64,000 nucleotides of DNA from contig NZ_BCSJ01000002.1 in NCBI RefSeq assembly GCF_001570805.1, forward strand, positions 62,001 to 126,000, read 5' to 3'. The position numbers and the translations under genes are program-made. The DNA comes from Brevibacterium epidermidis NBRC 14811 (GTDB lineage: Bacteria > Actinomycetota > Actinomycetes > Actinomycetales > Brevibacteriaceae). A model generated the notes under the pieces. It saw only the letters and a list, made by a program, of their open reading frames with translations, had not been told where the DNA came from and ran no database searches. The stretch's first letter is position 1; every line of letters begins with the position of its first letter. This document shows, piece after piece, positions 7,955-17,431 of this stretch.

Positions 7955-9562
7955 TTAGGCTACGAAGGCTTCGGTGGGCTTGGACACCCGGTCGACCAGG
8001 TGGTCGGTGTAGGCCGGCATGGTGAGGAATTCGGCGAACTCCTCGCCCAGTGCAGTCTCGCGGAAGATCTCCACGGCCTCATCGAAGTGATCATCGGCGG
8101 TGCGCTGCATCAGAGCCAGCTCCTCGCCGAGGTAGCGCTCCACCAGACGCGATGTCAGCTGCTGACCGTTGTCCAGGGTCACCTCGTGGCGGATCCACTG
8201 CCAGATCTGCGAGCGGCAGATCTCAGCCGTCGACACGTCTTCGAGCTGGTTCTCCAGAGCCACATGGCCATTGCCGCCGAGCCATTCGTTCATGTATCCG
8301 ATGGCCACGCGGATGTTCACCCGCACGCCCTCTTCGGTCACGATCGGCTCGAGGCCGGAGCGATCGAGGATGTTCTCGCTGGTCACCTGCACGTCGGGGC
8401 GCTTGTTCTCCAGCTGGTGCGGCTGCGAGCCCAGAGCGGCATCGAACACTGCCAGAGCAGCCGGAACCAGAGCCGGATCTGCCACCCAGGTGCCGTCGAA
8501 TCCCTGCCAGGCCTCGCGAGCCTTGTCCTCACGCATGCGCTCGAACTCGGCGGCCACGAACTCCTGGTCCGGGTGATCGGACATGAGGTTGGACATCGTG
8601 CCGATCGCGTGTGCTCCGCGACGGTGGCAGGTGGCGACCAGGCGGTCGGTGAACGCCTTCATCAGCGGCAGGTCCATCGTCAGACGCTCGCGGTCGGGCA
8701 GAACGTATTCGGTGGTGTTGCGCAGGTTCTTCACCACGGAGAACAGGTAATCCCAGCCGGCAGCTTCGAGACCGGCGCAGTGCTCGCGCAGCTCGAAGAG
8801 GATCTCTTCCATCTGGAACACAGCGGTGATCGTCTCGATATGAGCCGTCGCCCGGATGGTGCCCTTCTCGATGCCCAGCATGTTCTGCGCCAGGACGAAC
8901 ACCTTGTTCCACAGGCGAGCTTCCTGCGAGGACTCGAGCTTCGGCAGGTAGAAGTACGGGCCGGAGCCGTTGTCGATGAGGTAGCGGGCGTTGTGAAAGA
9001 AGTACAGACCGAAGTCGACGAGGGCGGCGGAGGTCGAGAACTCGGATCCGTTGTCATCGACGTAGATCAGATGCTTCTCGGGCAGGTGCCATCCGCGGGG
9101 ACGCAGTCCGATGGTCGGCTGGTTGTCGTTGGTGATTCCGGGCAGCTGGCCGCGGATCGCGCGGAAGAGGTTGACCTGTCCGCCGATGATGTTGGCCCAG
9201 GTGGGGCTCGTGGCGTCTTCGAGGTCGGCCAGCCACACCTTCGCCTGCGAGTTCAGCGCTGCCACGACTTCGCCTTCGGTGACCGGGCCGGTCAGCTCCA
9301 CGCGGCGGTCTTCGAGGCCGGGGGCGCCGGCGGATCCGGCGACCGACCAGGAGCGGTCGGCGCGGATGCGTGCGGTCTCGGGCTTGAAACGGGGGAGGGT
9401 TCCGCCGTTCATCTCGGCCGCGCGGGCCCGGCGGGTGCGCAGCACGTCGCTGATGGTGCCGGCGAACTCGTCGTGGAGCTTGGCGATGAACGTCAGAGCA
9501 GGTTCCGAAAGGACGGTGCCGAAGCCGGTTTCGAGCGGCGCGTTGATCTTGATGTAAGACAT
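7955..9562 (-). CDS. aceB: Malate synthase A
   Basis: A 535-residue cytoplasmic enzyme that condenses glyoxylate with acetyl-CoA to malate, the second step of the glyoxylate shunt. It is of isoform A length. Family features are the N-terminal VLRTRRARAAEMN, the LADLEDATSPTWANI region, RPRGWHLPEKH, and the segment HCAGLEAAGWDYLFS that corresponds to the malate-synthase signature. GAGGAGAAG precedes the ATG. It lies downstream of aceA on the same strand with a 240-nt gap that contains a large inverted repeat, so it may have its own promoter or be processed. A RamB-like regulator sits just beyond aceA. Confidence 0.95.
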   Translation of the reverse strand: MSYIKINAPLETGFGTVLSEPALTFIAKLHDEFAGTISDVLRTRRARAAEMNGGTLPRFKPETARIRADRSWSVAGSAGAPGLEDRRVELTGPVTEGEVVAALNSQAKVWLADLEDATSPTWANIIGGQVNLFRAIRGQLPGITNDNQPTIGLRPRGWHLPEKHLIYVDDNGSEFSTSAALVDFGLYFFHNARYLIDNGSGPYFYLPKLESSQEARLWNKVFVLAQNMLGIEKGTIRATAHIETITAVFQMEEILFELREHCAGLEAAGWDYLFSVVKNLRNTTEYVLPDRERLTMDLPLMKAFTDRLVATCHRRGAHAIGTMSNLMSDHPDQEFVAAEFERMREDKAREAWQGFDGTWVADPALVPAALAVFDAALGSQPHQLENKRPDVQVTSENILDRSGLEPIVTEEGVRVNIRVAIGYMNEWLGGNGHVALENQLEDVSTAEICRSQIWQWIRHEVTLDNGQQLTSRLVERYLGEELALMQRTADDHFDEAVEIFRETALGEEFAEFLTMPAYTDHLVDRVSKPTEAFVA

Positions 9563-9702
9563 GGGCTTCTCCTCACCCGTCGTAGTGTGTGCCTGGATTA
9601 AGTGGCTTGAGTCTGTGGGGGATCCTCGCCGAGGCGGCTCCGAAGTGATCGTGAGCGCTGCGGTGGGATCGTGGCGGGGTTCTTCGTCTGTGGTGTGACG
9701 GA

Positions 9703-9745
9703 GCGGATCGACAATGTAAACCCCGTGAAAACATTGCCGATCCGC
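9703..9745. repeat. 15-bp inverted repeat between aceA and aceB
   Basis: Arms at 9703-9717 (GCGGATCGACAATGT) and 9731-9745 match at 14 of 15 pairs, with a 13-base spacer. It lies downstream of aceA and about 140 bases upstream of aceB. It could be a hairpin that limits read-through or an operator for a glyoxylate-shunt regulator. Confidence 0.6.
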
Positions 9746-9764
9746 CCCGGGTATCTGGTGGGTT

Positions 9765-9787
9765 CGCCCCCGCTGGTCAGCGGGGCG
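9765..9787 (-). terminator. Hairpin after aceA
   Basis: CGCCCCCGCT pairs with AGCGGGGCG around a GGTC loop, with one bulged C. It begins 16 bases past the aceA stop codon. No T-run follows on the minus strand. Confidence 0.5.
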
Positions 9788-9802
9788 TGATCCCGGTGCG
9801 GC

Positions 9803-11113
9803 TCAGCTGAACTGAGCGGTTTCGGTCGAGCCGGCCAGTGCGGTGGTCGACGACTCGGGGTTGAGTGCGGTCGAAACCAGGTCGAAGTAGCCGGTGCCGA
9901 CCTCGCGCTGGTGACGGGTCGCGGTGTATCCGCGCTCCTCAGCAGCGAACTCGCGCTCCTGCAGGTCGACGTATGCGGTCATCTGCTCGCGGGCGTAGCC
10001 GTGGGCCAGATCGAACATCGAGTAGTTCAGTGCGTGGAAGCCGGCCAGGGTGATGAACTGGAACTTGTATCCCATGGCTCCGAGCTCGCGCTGGAACTTC
10101 GCGATGGTGGCATCGTCGAGGTGCTTGCGCCAGTTGAACGACGGCGAGCAGTTGTAGGCCAGCATCTGGTCCGGGTACTCGGCGTGGATCGCATCGGCGA
10201 ACTGCTTGGCTGCTTCGAGGTCAGGTGTGGAGGTCTCCATCCACAGCATGTCCGCGTAGGGAGCGAAGGACAGTCCGCGGGCGATGCCTGCTTCGATGCC
10301 GTTGCGAACCTTGTAGAAGCCTTCGGCGGTGCGCTCACCGGTGACGAACTGCTGGTCGCGCTCGTCGATGTCCGAGGTCATCAGCGTGGCTGCTTCGGCG
10401 TCGGTGCGGGCGATGACGAGGCTGGGCACGTTCTCGACGTCGGCCGCGAGGCGGGCGGCGTTGAGGGTGCGGATGTGCTGCGAGGTCGGAACGAGGACCT
10501 TGCCGCCGAGGTGGCCGCACTTCTTCTCCGAACCGAGCTGGTCCTCGAAGTGCACACCGGCCGCACCGGCGTTGATCATCGAACGCATGAGTTCGTAGAC
10601 GTTGATCGAGCCGCCGAAGCCTGCTTCCGCGTCAGCGACGATCGGAGCGAACCAGTCGTCGACCTGCTTGTTGCCTTCCGAGGTCTCGATCTGGTCGGCG
10701 CGCATCAGAGCGTTGTTGATGCGGCGGACGACCTGCGGCACCGAGTTGGCCGGGTAGATCGACTGGTCGGGGTAGGTCTGGCCGGCGGCGTTCGCGTCGG
10801 CGGCGACCTGCCAACCGGAGAGGTAGATGGCGTTGAGGCCGGCCTTGACCTGCTCGACTGCCTGGTTGCCGGTCAGCGCACCGAGTGCGTTGACGTAGTC
10901 ACCTGAGTGGATGTCGCCGGCAGTGATCTGGTTCCAGAGGCGCTCGGCTCCGTGACGGGCCAGCGTGTGCTCCTCGATCAGCGAACCGCGCAGTTTGACG
11001 ACATCCTCGGGCTCGTAGTCACGAGCAACTCCCGACCAACGGGCGTTGGTGGCCCAGTCGCGGCGGATGGCTTCAGCATCGTGCAAGCTGTTCTGCGTGG
11101 TGTTCTCAGTCAT
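9803..11113 (-). CDS. aceA: Isocitrate lyase
   Basis: A 436-residue isocitrate lyase that splits isocitrate into glyoxylate and succinate, the entry step of the glyoxylate shunt used on acetate or fatty acids. The hallmark KKCGHLGGK with the catalytic Cys is at about 197-205. Other conserved parts are [17 protein letters not shown] and NCSPSFNW. The start MTENTT at 11113 is chosen because AGAAGGAC lies just upstream; an upstream in-frame extension lacks one. It is divergent from a ramB-like gene, and aceB follows it on the same strand. In Corynebacterium the two ace genes are divergent, so the arrangement differs here. Confidence 0.95.
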   Translation of the reverse strand: MTENTTQNSLHDAEAIRRDWATNARWSGVARDYEPEDVVKLRGSLIEEHTLARHGAERLWNQITAGDIHSGDYVNALGALTGNQAVEQVKAGLNAIYLSGWQVAADANAAGQTYPDQSIYPANSVPQVVRRINNALMRADQIETSEGNKQVDDWFAPIVADAEAGFGGSINVYELMRSMINAGAAGVHFEDQLGSEKKCGHLGGKVLVPTSQHIRTLNAARLAADVENVPSLVIARTDAEAATLMTSDIDERDQQFVTGERTAEGFYKVRNGIEAGIARGLSFAPYADMLWMETSTPDLEAAKQFADAIHAEYPDQMLAYNCSPSFNWRKHLDDATIAKFQRELGAMGYKFQFITLAGFHALNYSMFDLAHGYAREQMTAYVDLQEREFAAEERGYTATRHQREVGTGYFDLVSTALNPESSTTALAGSTETAQFS

Positions 11114-11294
11114 TGTCCTTCTCTTTCTCGATCTATCGGGGTTGTTGATGTATCCAGTCTGCGGGGGCCGCAAGGGCTCTCGCATTGTTTTTTCGGATGA
11201 ATAATCTCGAGATTTCCGGTTTCAGAAATTTCTGCGTTCTGTCATACTGATTTTCAAACGTGTGAACCAGCACACAGCAACCGAAGGAGGCGCA

Positions 11295-12746
11295 TTGAAC
11301 AGCGTTGGCGCGGAAGTTGAGAGCAAAGAACAGCAGACCGATCCCCTGAGCATCGGCAGAAGAATCCGCTTTTTTCGCAAGAAGCGCGGTTTAACCCTCA
11401 ACGAGCTGGGTCGGGAAGTAGGGCGTGCAGCCTCCCAGATCTCGACGATCGAGAACGGCAAGAGAGAAACTTCTGTCACGCTCCTGGCCGCGATCGCGAA
11501 GGCGCTGAAGACGGATGTCGCCGACCTCATCGACCCCGCTCCGATCGACGAACGGCAGGCTCTCGAGCTCGAAGCCGAACGCAATCAGGCCTCCCCCATG
11601 TATTCGTCTCTGGGGCTGCCGCAGGTGCGGATCAAGTCCCTGCCGGCCGATGCACTGGAAGCGATCGTGGGTCTTCAGCGGCAGCTCGGCGAGGCTCTGG
11701 AACGACGCGCGGCCACCCCGGAGGAGGCCCGGCGGGCCAACCGGGAACTGCGGGATCGGATGAAGGAGAAGAACAACTACTTCGCCGAGCTCGAGGACAC
11801 CGCAGCCGAGCTGCTCGACCTCGTCGGCTACGAATCCGGAACTGTGTCACAGCGGCAGACGGCGCTCATCGCCGAGAAGCTCGGCTTCAGCCTCCACTAT
11901 GTCTCCGATCTGCCCGAATCAACTCGGTCGATCTCGGACACCGCGAACAAACGGCTGTATCTGCCCAATGCCGATGCCGCCTTCGATCCGCGTTCGCACC
12001 TGCTCATGAGCTTGGCCCCGCATGTGCTCGGCTATGACTCCCCGAAGGACTTCCACGAGTTCCTCCAGCAACGCGTCGAGGCCAACTATCTGGCTGCCGC
12101 GATCCTGCTGCCCGAATCCTCGGCCGTGCCGATGCTCGAGGAGGAGAAGAAGAAGCGGGTGCTCTCCGTCGAGCATCTGCGCGATATGTTCGGCGTCGGC
12201 TACGAGATGGCCGCCCACCGGTTCACGAACCTCGCGACCGAGCATCTCGGGCTGCCCGTGCACTTCATGAAGGTCCACAACTCCGGCACGATCCACAAGG
12301 CGTACTCGAACGACGGACTCCCGTTCCCCACCGATCCACTCGGCGCGATCGAGGGCCAGTTCGCATGCAAACGCTTCACCTCGCGCACAGTCTTCCGCGT
12401 CGCCGACCGGTTCAGCCCGTACTACCAGTACACCGACACCCCGCACGGCTCGTTCTGGTGCACCGCCCGCGTGCTGCCCGGCGGCGACTACGCCATCAGC
12501 GTCGGCGTCCCGTTCTCCCATGTCCGCTGGTTCGAAGGTCGGGAATCACAGATCCGTTCACAGTCCGACTGCCCGGATCCGTCGTGCTGCCGCCAGGCCC
12601 CGGACGACCTGGCCGAGAAATGGGAGGACCAAGCGCTGCCGTCAGCCCGCATGCACGCCTCGCTGCTGGCCGCGGTTCCGCCCGGCGCCGTGCCCGGCGT
12701 CGACGACACCGAGGTCTACGAATTTCTCGAACGACACTCCGACTGA
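11295..12746 (+). CDS. ramB: RamB-like regulator of acetate metabolism (XRE HTH + M78-like + C-terminal Cys domain)
   Basis: A 483-residue regulator. Residues about 18-76 are an XRE-type HTH (GRRIRFFRKKRGLTLNELG). An ImmA/IrrE-like (M78) segment follows in the middle (YLAAAILLPESSAVP), then the C-terminal domain with SDCPDPSCC. This architecture is that of RamB in Corynebacterium glutamicum, which controls aceA, aceB and acetate genes. GGAGG lies 5 nt before a TTG at 11295, so I take TTG as the start; a GTG at 11262 without a site is the alternative. The gene is divergent from aceA with about 180 bases between starts, fitting control of the glyoxylate shunt and of itself. Confidence 0.85.
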   Translation: MNSVGAEVESKEQQTDPLSIGRRIRFFRKKRGLTLNELGREVGRAASQISTIENGKRETSVTLLAAIAKALKTDVADLIDPAPIDERQALELEAERNQASPMYSSLGLPQVRIKSLPADALEAIVGLQRQLGEALERRAATPEEARRANRELRDRMKEKNNYFAELEDTAAELLDLVGYESGTVSQRQTALIAEKLGFSLHYVSDLPESTRSISDTANKRLYLPNADAAFDPRSHLLMSLAPHVLGYDSPKDFHEFLQQRVEANYLAAAILLPESSAVPMLEEEKKKRVLSVEHLRDMFGVGYEMAAHRFTNLATEHLGLPVHFMKVHNSGTIHKAYSNDGLPFPTDPLGAIEGQFACKRFTSRTVFRVADRFSPYYQYTDTPHGSFWCTARVLPGGDYAISVGVPFSHVRWFEGRESQIRSQSDCPDPSCCRQAPDDLAEKWEDQALPSARMHASLLAAVPPGAVPGVDDTEVYEFLERHSD

Positions 12747-12837
12747 TCAACGGCACCGTTCGACGGCGCAGGAACCCCTCGCCGAGGCGGCTCCCCCACT
12801 TCGGGTACCCCGTGACCGAGTCTGGTGAGCGTTCGGA

Positions 12838-14187
12838 TCATTCCGCCAGGACTTCGGCCAGGCGGACGAGCATGAGTTCGCGCCACCACAGGTATTCGTG
12901 CCCGCCCACGAACGGTCGAGGTGCGATGTCGATGCCGCGAGAGGCGAACTCCTCGGTCGCCTCGGCGACGGAGTCGGCAATGGCTGTCTCCAGGATCCCG
13001 TGGTCGACACAGAACGTGGGGTGTGGGGCGGCCGTCACCCGGTGTTCCGACGTATGAGCCCCGGACTTTTGAGTCTCCGACTCCTCGACGATGCCGTTCG
13101 GCCCGCTGTCGGTTCGGCTCGGTACGAGGTCCCAGATCCGGCGCCCCTGGGCGTCGGATTCCCAGAACGACGGTGAGAGGCAGATTCCGCGGAACGCCTC
13201 CGGGCGCCGCAGGGAGAAGAATGCTGCGGCCAGTCCTCCATAGGAGGCGCCCGCCACGATCGTTCGCGCTGTGACGTCCGGCGCGGTCTGCTGGACGAGC
13301 GCGAGGACGTCGTCGCAGAACTGAGGGTTCATCACGAGGTCATCGGCGCGCTGGCCGATGGCCGCATCCTCATCAGGACCGTCGTTCCTGACAGGAGCGT
13401 GGTCGACGGCGATGCCTAACGACGGAGGGGACACCAGCTCGTCGATCGCTGTGAGCAGTCCGCCGCGGATGAACCGCTCCCCGTCGAAGACGACGAGCAC
13501 CGACGCCGAGGCGGGACCTCGCTGGGGTCGGTGGATCCAGATCCGCCTCGGCGCGGAACCGAGGGTGACGACCTGCTCTTCTGTGGACGGCAGGCCGTCT
13601 CCGGCCTCGTCGGATGGCTCCGATTCCGGTTCGTCACCACCGGTCCAGATCAGAGGTCGGGCATCGGGTGCGGCGATCTCGAAGACCTGCTTCCGGCGCA
13701 TGTCGGTGACCACGCGCAGGCCATAGTGACCGGTGGGGACGAATCCCCGTTCGAGGACATCGAGCCAGGTCGGACGGTCGGCGACCTCGAGCCCGCGCGG
13801 CACGGGCAGGAAGCGCAGCGCTCCGCGATATCCGCGGGGAACACTCAGATCGATTGAGTACATCGTCGTCTCGGCACCTGCGGTTCCGTCGGTTCCGTCA
13901 GTTTCGACGGTTCCGTCCGTTCCGTCGACAACGCCTGCCGGATCGGAGCACCGGGCCATGATCCCGCCGGGCACATTCCGTCGGACTGTCACACCATTGA
14001 GGTCGACGAAGATCTCGCGCTCGGCTCCGGGTGCCGCCTCGGCGGGAATGTGCGAGGCCGGAAGGGTCACCCGCAGCGTCCAGTTCTCGTCGGGCTCGCC
14101 TTCGGTCCACGAGCACAATCTTGGGGTCGCGCCGTTCTGCTCTGCCGGAGAATCAGCCGCTCTGGTCCCGGACATCATCACTCTCAT
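12838..14187 (-). CDS. Enterochelin esterase-like hydrolase (Fes family)
   Basis: A 449-residue cytoplasmic alpha/beta hydrolase. The N-terminal part (WTEGEPDENWTLRVTLP) matches the enterochelin-esterase N-domain, and the C-terminal part is the esterase-D fold. The nucleophile motif GASYGG is near residue 310, and a histidine in FVGGHEYLWWRE near the end completes the triad. The enzyme probably releases iron by cutting a ferric siderophore. A DtxR-like iron box at 14194-14212 lies directly upstream, supporting this role. Two acidic low-complexity stretches occur, one a repeat of DGT units near residue 90. The start could also be one of the ATGs a few codons further in. Confidence 0.85.
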   Translation of the reverse strand: MRVMMSGTRAADSPAEQNGATPRLCSWTEGEPDENWTLRVTLPASHIPAEAAPGAEREIFVDLNGVTVRRNVPGGIMARCSDPAGVVDGTDGTVETDGTDGTAGAETTMYSIDLSVPRGYRGALRFLPVPRGLEVADRPTWLDVLERGFVPTGHYGLRVVTDMRRKQVFEIAAPDARPLIWTGGDEPESEPSDEAGDGLPSTEEQVVTLGSAPRRIWIHRPQRGPASASVLVVFDGERFIRGGLLTAIDELVSPPSLGIAVDHAPVRNDGPDEDAAIGQRADDLVMNPQFCDDVLALVQQTAPDVTARTIVAGASYGGLAAAFFSLRRPEAFRGICLSPSFWESDAQGRRIWDLVPSRTDSGPNGIVEESETQKSGAHTSEHRVTAAPHPTFCVDHGILETAIADSVAEATEEFASRGIDIAPRPFVGGHEYLWWRELMLVRLAEVLAE

Positions 14188-14193
14188 CGTCAG

Positions 14194-14212
14194 TTTGGAT
14201 AGCCTAAGTTAA
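14194..14212. promoter_or_regulatory. DtxR/IdeR-type iron box
   Basis: TTTGGATAGCCTAAGTTAA matches 15 of 19 positions of the iron-box consensus. It lies 7 bases before the start of the Fes-like esterase. On the minus strand it overlaps a -10-like TAGGCT, as expected for an iron-dependent repressor site. Confidence 0.8.
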
Positions 14213-14286
14213 GTTATCACAACTGATGTCTGCGGATTCCGAGGACTTCTGAGTTCGACTGGGGTGTTGGTCGTCCGACGCGAGTC

Positions 14287-15930
14287 TCAGCGGGTCGTGT
14301 TCTCGAAGGCCCGATCGACGATCGTCTCGGCGATTGCCAGCGCCGAGGTGGCCGCCGACTTCGGCACGGACCTGACCGCAGTCAGCCTGCCGCGCCTGGT
14401 CATGGTGAGTTCGTCGATGAGTTCGCCGTCGGCGGTCATCGCCTGCGCCCGTACTCCGCGAGGTCCGGGGGCCACGGTGTTCGGGTCGAGTTCGGGGACA
14501 AAGCGGCGGATTCCGTCGACGAAGGCGGTCTTGCTCACCAGTGGCCGAACTCCGCGGGCTGCCGTCTTCGCTGTCTGAGCGGCGAACTTCCAGAATCCCT
14601 TGGATCTGGCGGTCGAACCGATGTCAGCGAGGTCGAAGCCGTGCCGGTCGTAGGTTTCGCGGCCGAGGGCGACGAAGGTGTTCGGTCCGAGGATGAGTCC
14701 GTCATCGAGTCCGCGGACGATCGAGGTTTCGGTGAAGGGGGCCTGTGGGTCGGGAACGGATCCGATGATGCCGCGGACCACCTCGGTGTCGGTGGCCGGG
14801 ATCCGGTAGTAGTCGCTGGTGAAGGGCACGATCCGCGGTTCGGCATCCAATCCGGCGGCGGTTGCGAGGCGATCGGCTTGGAGGCCGGCGCAGACGATGA
14901 CAATGTCGAAGGTGCCGAGCACCTCTTCGGCAACTGTGTCCCGGTCCGAACCAGTACGGTCCGAGCCTTTACGTTCTGGGCCGTCGTTCTGCCGACCGTC
15001 TGCTAGTGGGCCATAGCGGCTGTCGTCTCGACGTGACCAGGAGTCCGAGAGCTTCTGCGTCCACTCGCCGATCGTCGATTCGGCCTGTTTGAACCAGTCC
15101 TGCTGTCCGAAGCGATCGCGCAGCTCATCGCCGATGCCGATGACGGGGTCACGGCCTTCTTCCCCGCGATATGTGCGCGGCCGGTCTCGAACCTGTTCGT
15201 CGCGGTCATCCCGATCGCCGGCGGCACCCTCGCCACGTTCGTCATGCCCGGCAGTGCCCTCGCCTGGGCCGCCCCGGCCCTCGGCAGTGCCATCGCTTCG
15301 GTCATCACCGGAATCCTCGGCTGCGGCCCCGTGCCCCGACGACGAATCATCTGCCGGAACCTGGCGTCCACGCAGTCGGACTTCGTTGCTCATAGTGTCG
15401 AAGCTGGTGACCTCGGTGGTGAAGCGGAAGGTCCCTCCGGCGGCGCGCACATCGGAGGCGAGCGCTGTGGTGAGTGCCGCGAAGTCGGCGATGGCCGCAT
15501 GGGGTGAGAAGAGTCCGAGGACTCCTCTGACGGCCGGTTCGACGGCTCCGATCTCGTGGCGTTCGAGCAGTCTCGCGCCGGGGACTTCATTGTCTTTGGC
15601 ACGGGCGAAGATCTCTTCGAGCCGTTCGGCTTCGTCAGTGTTCTGGGCGATGAGCAGCTGGGCGCATTCCCGGTAGGGCACGCCCGCTTGAGCCATATAG
15701 GGGATGAGCAGCTGGAGGCCTCGTCGGGTGAGTTTCGCTTCTGCCGAACCGGGCTTCTGGTCGAGGCCGGAGTCGACGATTCCTGAGGTGTGGCCGCTCT
15801 GATGTGCGGCGACGGTTTCGGCTTTGTCGAAGACGGTGACTTCGGCGTCGGGGAACCTCATGGTGACTTCGCGGGCGGCGGCGACGCCGAGGATGCCGGC
15901 ACCGACGACGGCCACTCGTGAAATACTCAT
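14287..15930 (-). CDS. L-2-hydroxyglutarate oxidase-like FAD protein with a large insert
   Basis: A 547-residue protein of the DAO/LhgO family, which oxidises L-2-hydroxyglutarate or related acids with FAD. The N-terminal dinucleotide motif is VVGAGILGVAAAREV, and HQSGHTSGIVDSGL contains the His typical of LhgO. The family usually has 400-425 residues. Here about 140 extra residues (about 190-335), rich in Asp, Gly, Arg, Ser and Glu, sit just before the strand FDIVIVCAGL. The flanking sequence is intact, so the enzyme is probably active with a disordered loop. CAAGAT ends 6 nt before the ATG at 15930, suggesting a leaderless mRNA. A longer in-frame start would overlap the divergent methyltransferase gene. 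Confidence 0.8.
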   Translation of the reverse strand: MSISRVAVVGAGILGVAAAREVTMRFPDAEVTVFDKAETVAAHQSGHTSGIVDSGLDQKPGSAEAKLTRRGLQLLIPYMAQAGVPYRECAQLLIAQNTDEAERLEEIFARAKDNEVPGARLLERHEIGAVEPAVRGVLGLFSPHAAIADFAALTTALASDVRAAGGTFRFTTEVTSFDTMSNEVRLRGRQVPADDSSSGHGAAAEDSGDDRSDGTAEGRGGPGEGTAGHDERGEGAAGDRDDRDEQVRDRPRTYRGEEGRDPVIGIGDELRDRFGQQDWFKQAESTIGEWTQKLSDSWSRRDDSRYGPLADGRQNDGPERKGSDRTGSDRDTVAEEVLGTFDIVIVCAGLQADRLATAAGLDAEPRIVPFTSDYYRIPATDTEVVRGIIGSVPDPQAPFTETSIVRGLDDGLILGPNTFVALGRETYDRHGFDLADIGSTARSKGFWKFAAQTAKTAARGVRPLVSKTAFVDGIRRFVPELDPNTVAPGPRGVRAQAMTADGELIDELTMTRRGRLTAVRSVPKSAATSALAIAETIVDRAFENTTR

Positions 15931-15967
15931 ACAGCAATCTTGGCACCGTTCGGGTTGAAGGAGAAGG

Positions 15968-17296
15968 ATGACGACCGTCTTGGAGTGGCCGGGCAAGGCC
16001 GCCGCCTTCGCCCTCGGTCGCCGCCTCATCGCGGAAGCCGAAACCGGACCCTACACCGGTGAGGGTGAACGAGGACCCGAGCCCCACCTCGGTGGGGGTG
16101 TCCCTGACCGGGAGGGCCGCCTCGGTGGTGGTCGTCCGCATCTGCGGGACGGCGAGGGTGCCGCTCATGTTCCCGATCCGCACGAGAACCTCCTCATCGT
16201 CGGGGACAATCTGCCTGCGCTGACGGCGCTGCTGGCCACGCATCGCGGGCTGGTCAAGGTCGTCTATATCGATCCGCCGTACAACACGGGCAACGCGCAT
16301 ACGTACAAAGATCACGGGCACGATCACGCCAGTTGGCTGTCGTTCATGACCCCACGGCTGCTGTTAGCGCGCGAACTCATGCGCGAGGACGGGGTGCTGT
16401 TCCTCCACCTCGACGACAAGGAGAGCGCGTGGGCGCAGCTGCTCGGGCACGAGATCTTCGGTGAGGACAATTCGCTGGGCACGCTCATCCATCAGCGCGC
16501 GAAGGGCGGGGGCAATGCGCGGTCGTTCGTGCGCGGGCACGACTATGTGCACGTATGGGCGCGCGATGCGAGCCAAGTCGGGCCGTTCCTGACGGAGAAG
16601 AAGTCGCCGGCGAAGCTCGAGGTCATCGACGGCAGGAGGATGCTCGTGGAGACCGATGTGCTGCGCGCCGGCTTCGGCCGCTACGCCCGCGGGTCCGAAC
16701 GGCGACTGATGTACGAGGACATCGTCGCGGTCAAAGGAGAGAAGAAACTCGCCGAGGTGGACGCGAAGTTGGCATCGGGCGAGTACATCCTCAGGCCCTG
16801 GGGAACAGAGGGCAAGCATGCGGTGGTGCGAGTGACACCGGCGGAGAAGGCGAGTTCGAAGATGTACTCCATCATCAAGGCACTCGGCGGACAGAACGAT
16901 CTGGAACCACTGGGGCTGGGCGGGGTATTCAGCTATCCGAAGCCGGTCGAACTGGTCAAGGCACTCGTGGCCTCGCAGACGTTCTTCGACCCTGACGCCA
17001 TCGTCCTCGATTTCTTCGCCGGGTCCGGGACCACCGCGCAGGCCGTGATGGCCGCGAACGAGCGGGATGAGGGGTCGCGGTCGTTCGTGCTCGTGCAGAC
17101 CCCGGAGCCGCTGCGGTCGAAGAATGCGAAGGCCGTGGTGACAGCGTCCGGGAGCAGCGACGCCGAGTTCCCGACGATCAGCGAACTCACTGCCGAACGC
17201 ATCCGCCGTGCCGCCGACATCCACTCCCCGGGGCTGAGCTTCACTCAGCTCGAGATCGACGACGGCGAACAGCACGGCGCCGCACCGATGGGCTGA
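15968..17296 (+). CDS. Orphan adenine-specific DNA methyltransferase (beta class, type III Mod-like)
   Basis: A 442-residue N6-adenine or N4-cytosine DNA methyltransferase. The catalytic motif DPPYNTGN (102-109) comes before the SAM-binding DFFAGSGTT (347-355), the order of the beta class that includes type III Mod subunits. The region between them (about 160-320) is the expected target-recognition domain. The protein is shorter than typical Mod subunits. An N-terminal Gly/Arg-rich stretch (about 30-65) interrupts the start of the domain. AAGGAGAAGG precedes the ATG. No restriction subunit lies nearby, so a regulatory or protective role is more likely than a complete restriction system. Confidence 0.85.
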   Translation: MTTVLEWPGKAAAFALGRRLIAEAETGPYTGEGERGPEPHLGGGVPDREGRLGGGRPHLRDGEGAAHVPDPHENLLIVGDNLPALTALLATHRGLVKVVYIDPPYNTGNAHTYKDHGHDHASWLSFMTPRLLLARELMREDGVLFLHLDDKESAWAQLLGHEIFGEDNSLGTLIHQRAKGGGNARSFVRGHDYVHVWARDASQVGPFLTEKKSPAKLEVIDGRRMLVETDVLRAGFGRYARGSERRLMYEDIVAVKGEKKLAEVDAKLASGEYILRPWGTEGKHAVVRVTPAEKASSKMYSIIKALGGQNDLEPLGLGGVFSYPKPVELVKALVASQTFFDPDAIVLDFFAGSGTTAQAVMAANERDEGSRSFVLVQTPEPLRSKNAKAVVTASGSSDAEFPTISELTAERIRRAADIHSPGLSFTQLEIDDGEQHGAAPMG

Positions 17297-17431
17297 TTAG
17301 TCTTCTCGATCCCCGAGCTTCTGCGACAGGTTCTGAGACGGTGATGGCACACTATCGGACTCCTCAGACAGTGTTCGGGTCGAAGTCGTAGAGTCGAGGT
17401 GACTCAGCTGCCCATCCGAAAAGGAGCAACC

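Noticed and set aside
7952..9601. 549-codon open frame antisense to aceB
   Set aside because: Shadow of malate synthase; no family pattern.
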